A DNA stretch of 5,610 nucleotides from Clostridiales bacterium (GTDB taxonomy: Bacteria; Bacillota; Clostridia; Christensenellales; Aristaeellaceae): assembly GCA_012514225.1 (NCBI GenBank), contig JAAZAQ010000177.1, forward strand, positions 1 through 5,610, read 5' to 3'. This document shows positions 5,547 to 5,610 of the stretch, one piece after another. The notes under the pieces were generated by a model. It was not told the DNA's origin. It worked only from the letters and a program-made list of their open reading frames with translations, and made no database searches. The number at the start of each line of letters is the position of its first letter. Position 1 is the stretch's first letter. Made by a program: the position numbers and the translations under genes.

Positions 5547-5610
5547 ATGGGCAACTACCTTCCCTCCACCCGGGAGGAGCAAAAGGCGATGCTGGAACGC
5601 ATCGGCCTGA
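5547..5610 (+). CDS. gcvPA: Glycine dehydrogenase (decarboxylating) subunit 1, N-terminal fragment
   Basis: Only the first 21 codons are inside the window; the reading frame is open at the right edge. The product begins MGNYLPSTREEQKAMLERIG. This matches the start of GcvPA, where a (Y/F)(L/I)P.T.ED...ML..IG pattern is typical. GcvPA and GcvPB together form the two-subunit, pyridoxal-phosphate P-protein that decarboxylates glycine and loads the aminomethyl group on GcvH. The lysine that binds the cofactor is in GcvPB and so cannot be seen here. AAGGAGG (5534-5540), located inside the end of gcvH, lies six bases before the ATG, and only one base separates the gcvH stop from this start. That spacing suggests coupled translation. 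A fused GcvP is less likely because of this short N-terminus and the context. Confidence 0.88.
   Translation, partial: MGNYLPSTREEQKAMLERIGL

Noticed and set aside
1..5610. Mobile elements, CRISPR arrays, tRNA or rRNA genes
   Set aside because: I found no inverted-repeat-flanked transposase, no regular spacer repeats and no tRNA-like or rRNA-like segments on either strand.

Overview
The window is ordinary, dense, all-plus-strand bacterial chromosome. It joins the end of a division and cell wall (dcw) cluster to the start of a glycine cleavage operon. The order is murD (3' end) - ftsQ/divIB - ftsA - ftsZ - tandem glycine riboswitch - gcvT - gcvH - gcvPA (5' end). The organism looks like a high-GC member of the Bacillota, probably Clostridia. 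The evidence is strong AGGAGG-type ribosome binding sites, a gcvT-gcvH-gcvPA order with what looks like a two-subunit glycine decarboxylase, a tandem glycine riboswitch ahead of gcvT, and an FtsA whose second phosphate motif is divergent. The lineage is an inference from memory of these families, not the result of a search.

Region 1-1088: the last 44 codons of murD overlap ftsQ by the four bases GTGA. FtsQ has a long Pro/Met/Gly-rich cytoplasmic tail, one membrane segment, a POTRA domain and a beta domain. Region 1089-1281 carries a GC-rich hairpin, a well-formed sigma-A promoter (TTGCCA, 17 bases, TACAAT) and a leader with a 7-bp stem. This promoter probably drives ftsA and ftsZ, and it shows that ftsA starts at 1282 rather than at the upstream ATG at 1165. 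Region 1282-3847: ftsA and ftsZ are 31 bases apart. FtsA would tether and organise FtsZ at the membrane, and FtsZ forms the Z-ring.

Region 3848-4055 is the most informative part. A two-aptamer glycine riboswitch begins within about 15 bases of the ftsZ stop codon and ends in a 12-bp hairpin. The 5' arm of that hairpin reuses the 3' strand of aptamer II's P1 helix. This predicts a glycine-ON switch. No clear ftsZ terminator or full gcv promoter separates the two operons, so the same hairpin may also end ftsZ transcripts when glycine is scarce.

Region 4056-5610: gcvT (aminomethyltransferase), gcvH (lipoyl carrier) and the first 21 codons of gcvPA (decarboxylase subunit 1) each follow a strong ribosome binding site with short gaps. 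Together they encode glycine breakdown to CO2, NH3 and methylene-tetrahydrofolate; the remaining partners, GcvPB and dihydrolipoyl dehydrogenase, would lie outside the window.

I see no mobile elements, CRISPR arrays, tRNAs or rRNAs, and no evidence of an undescribed defence or metabolic system. The noteworthy points are the riboswitch layout, the FtsA motif and the gene order.
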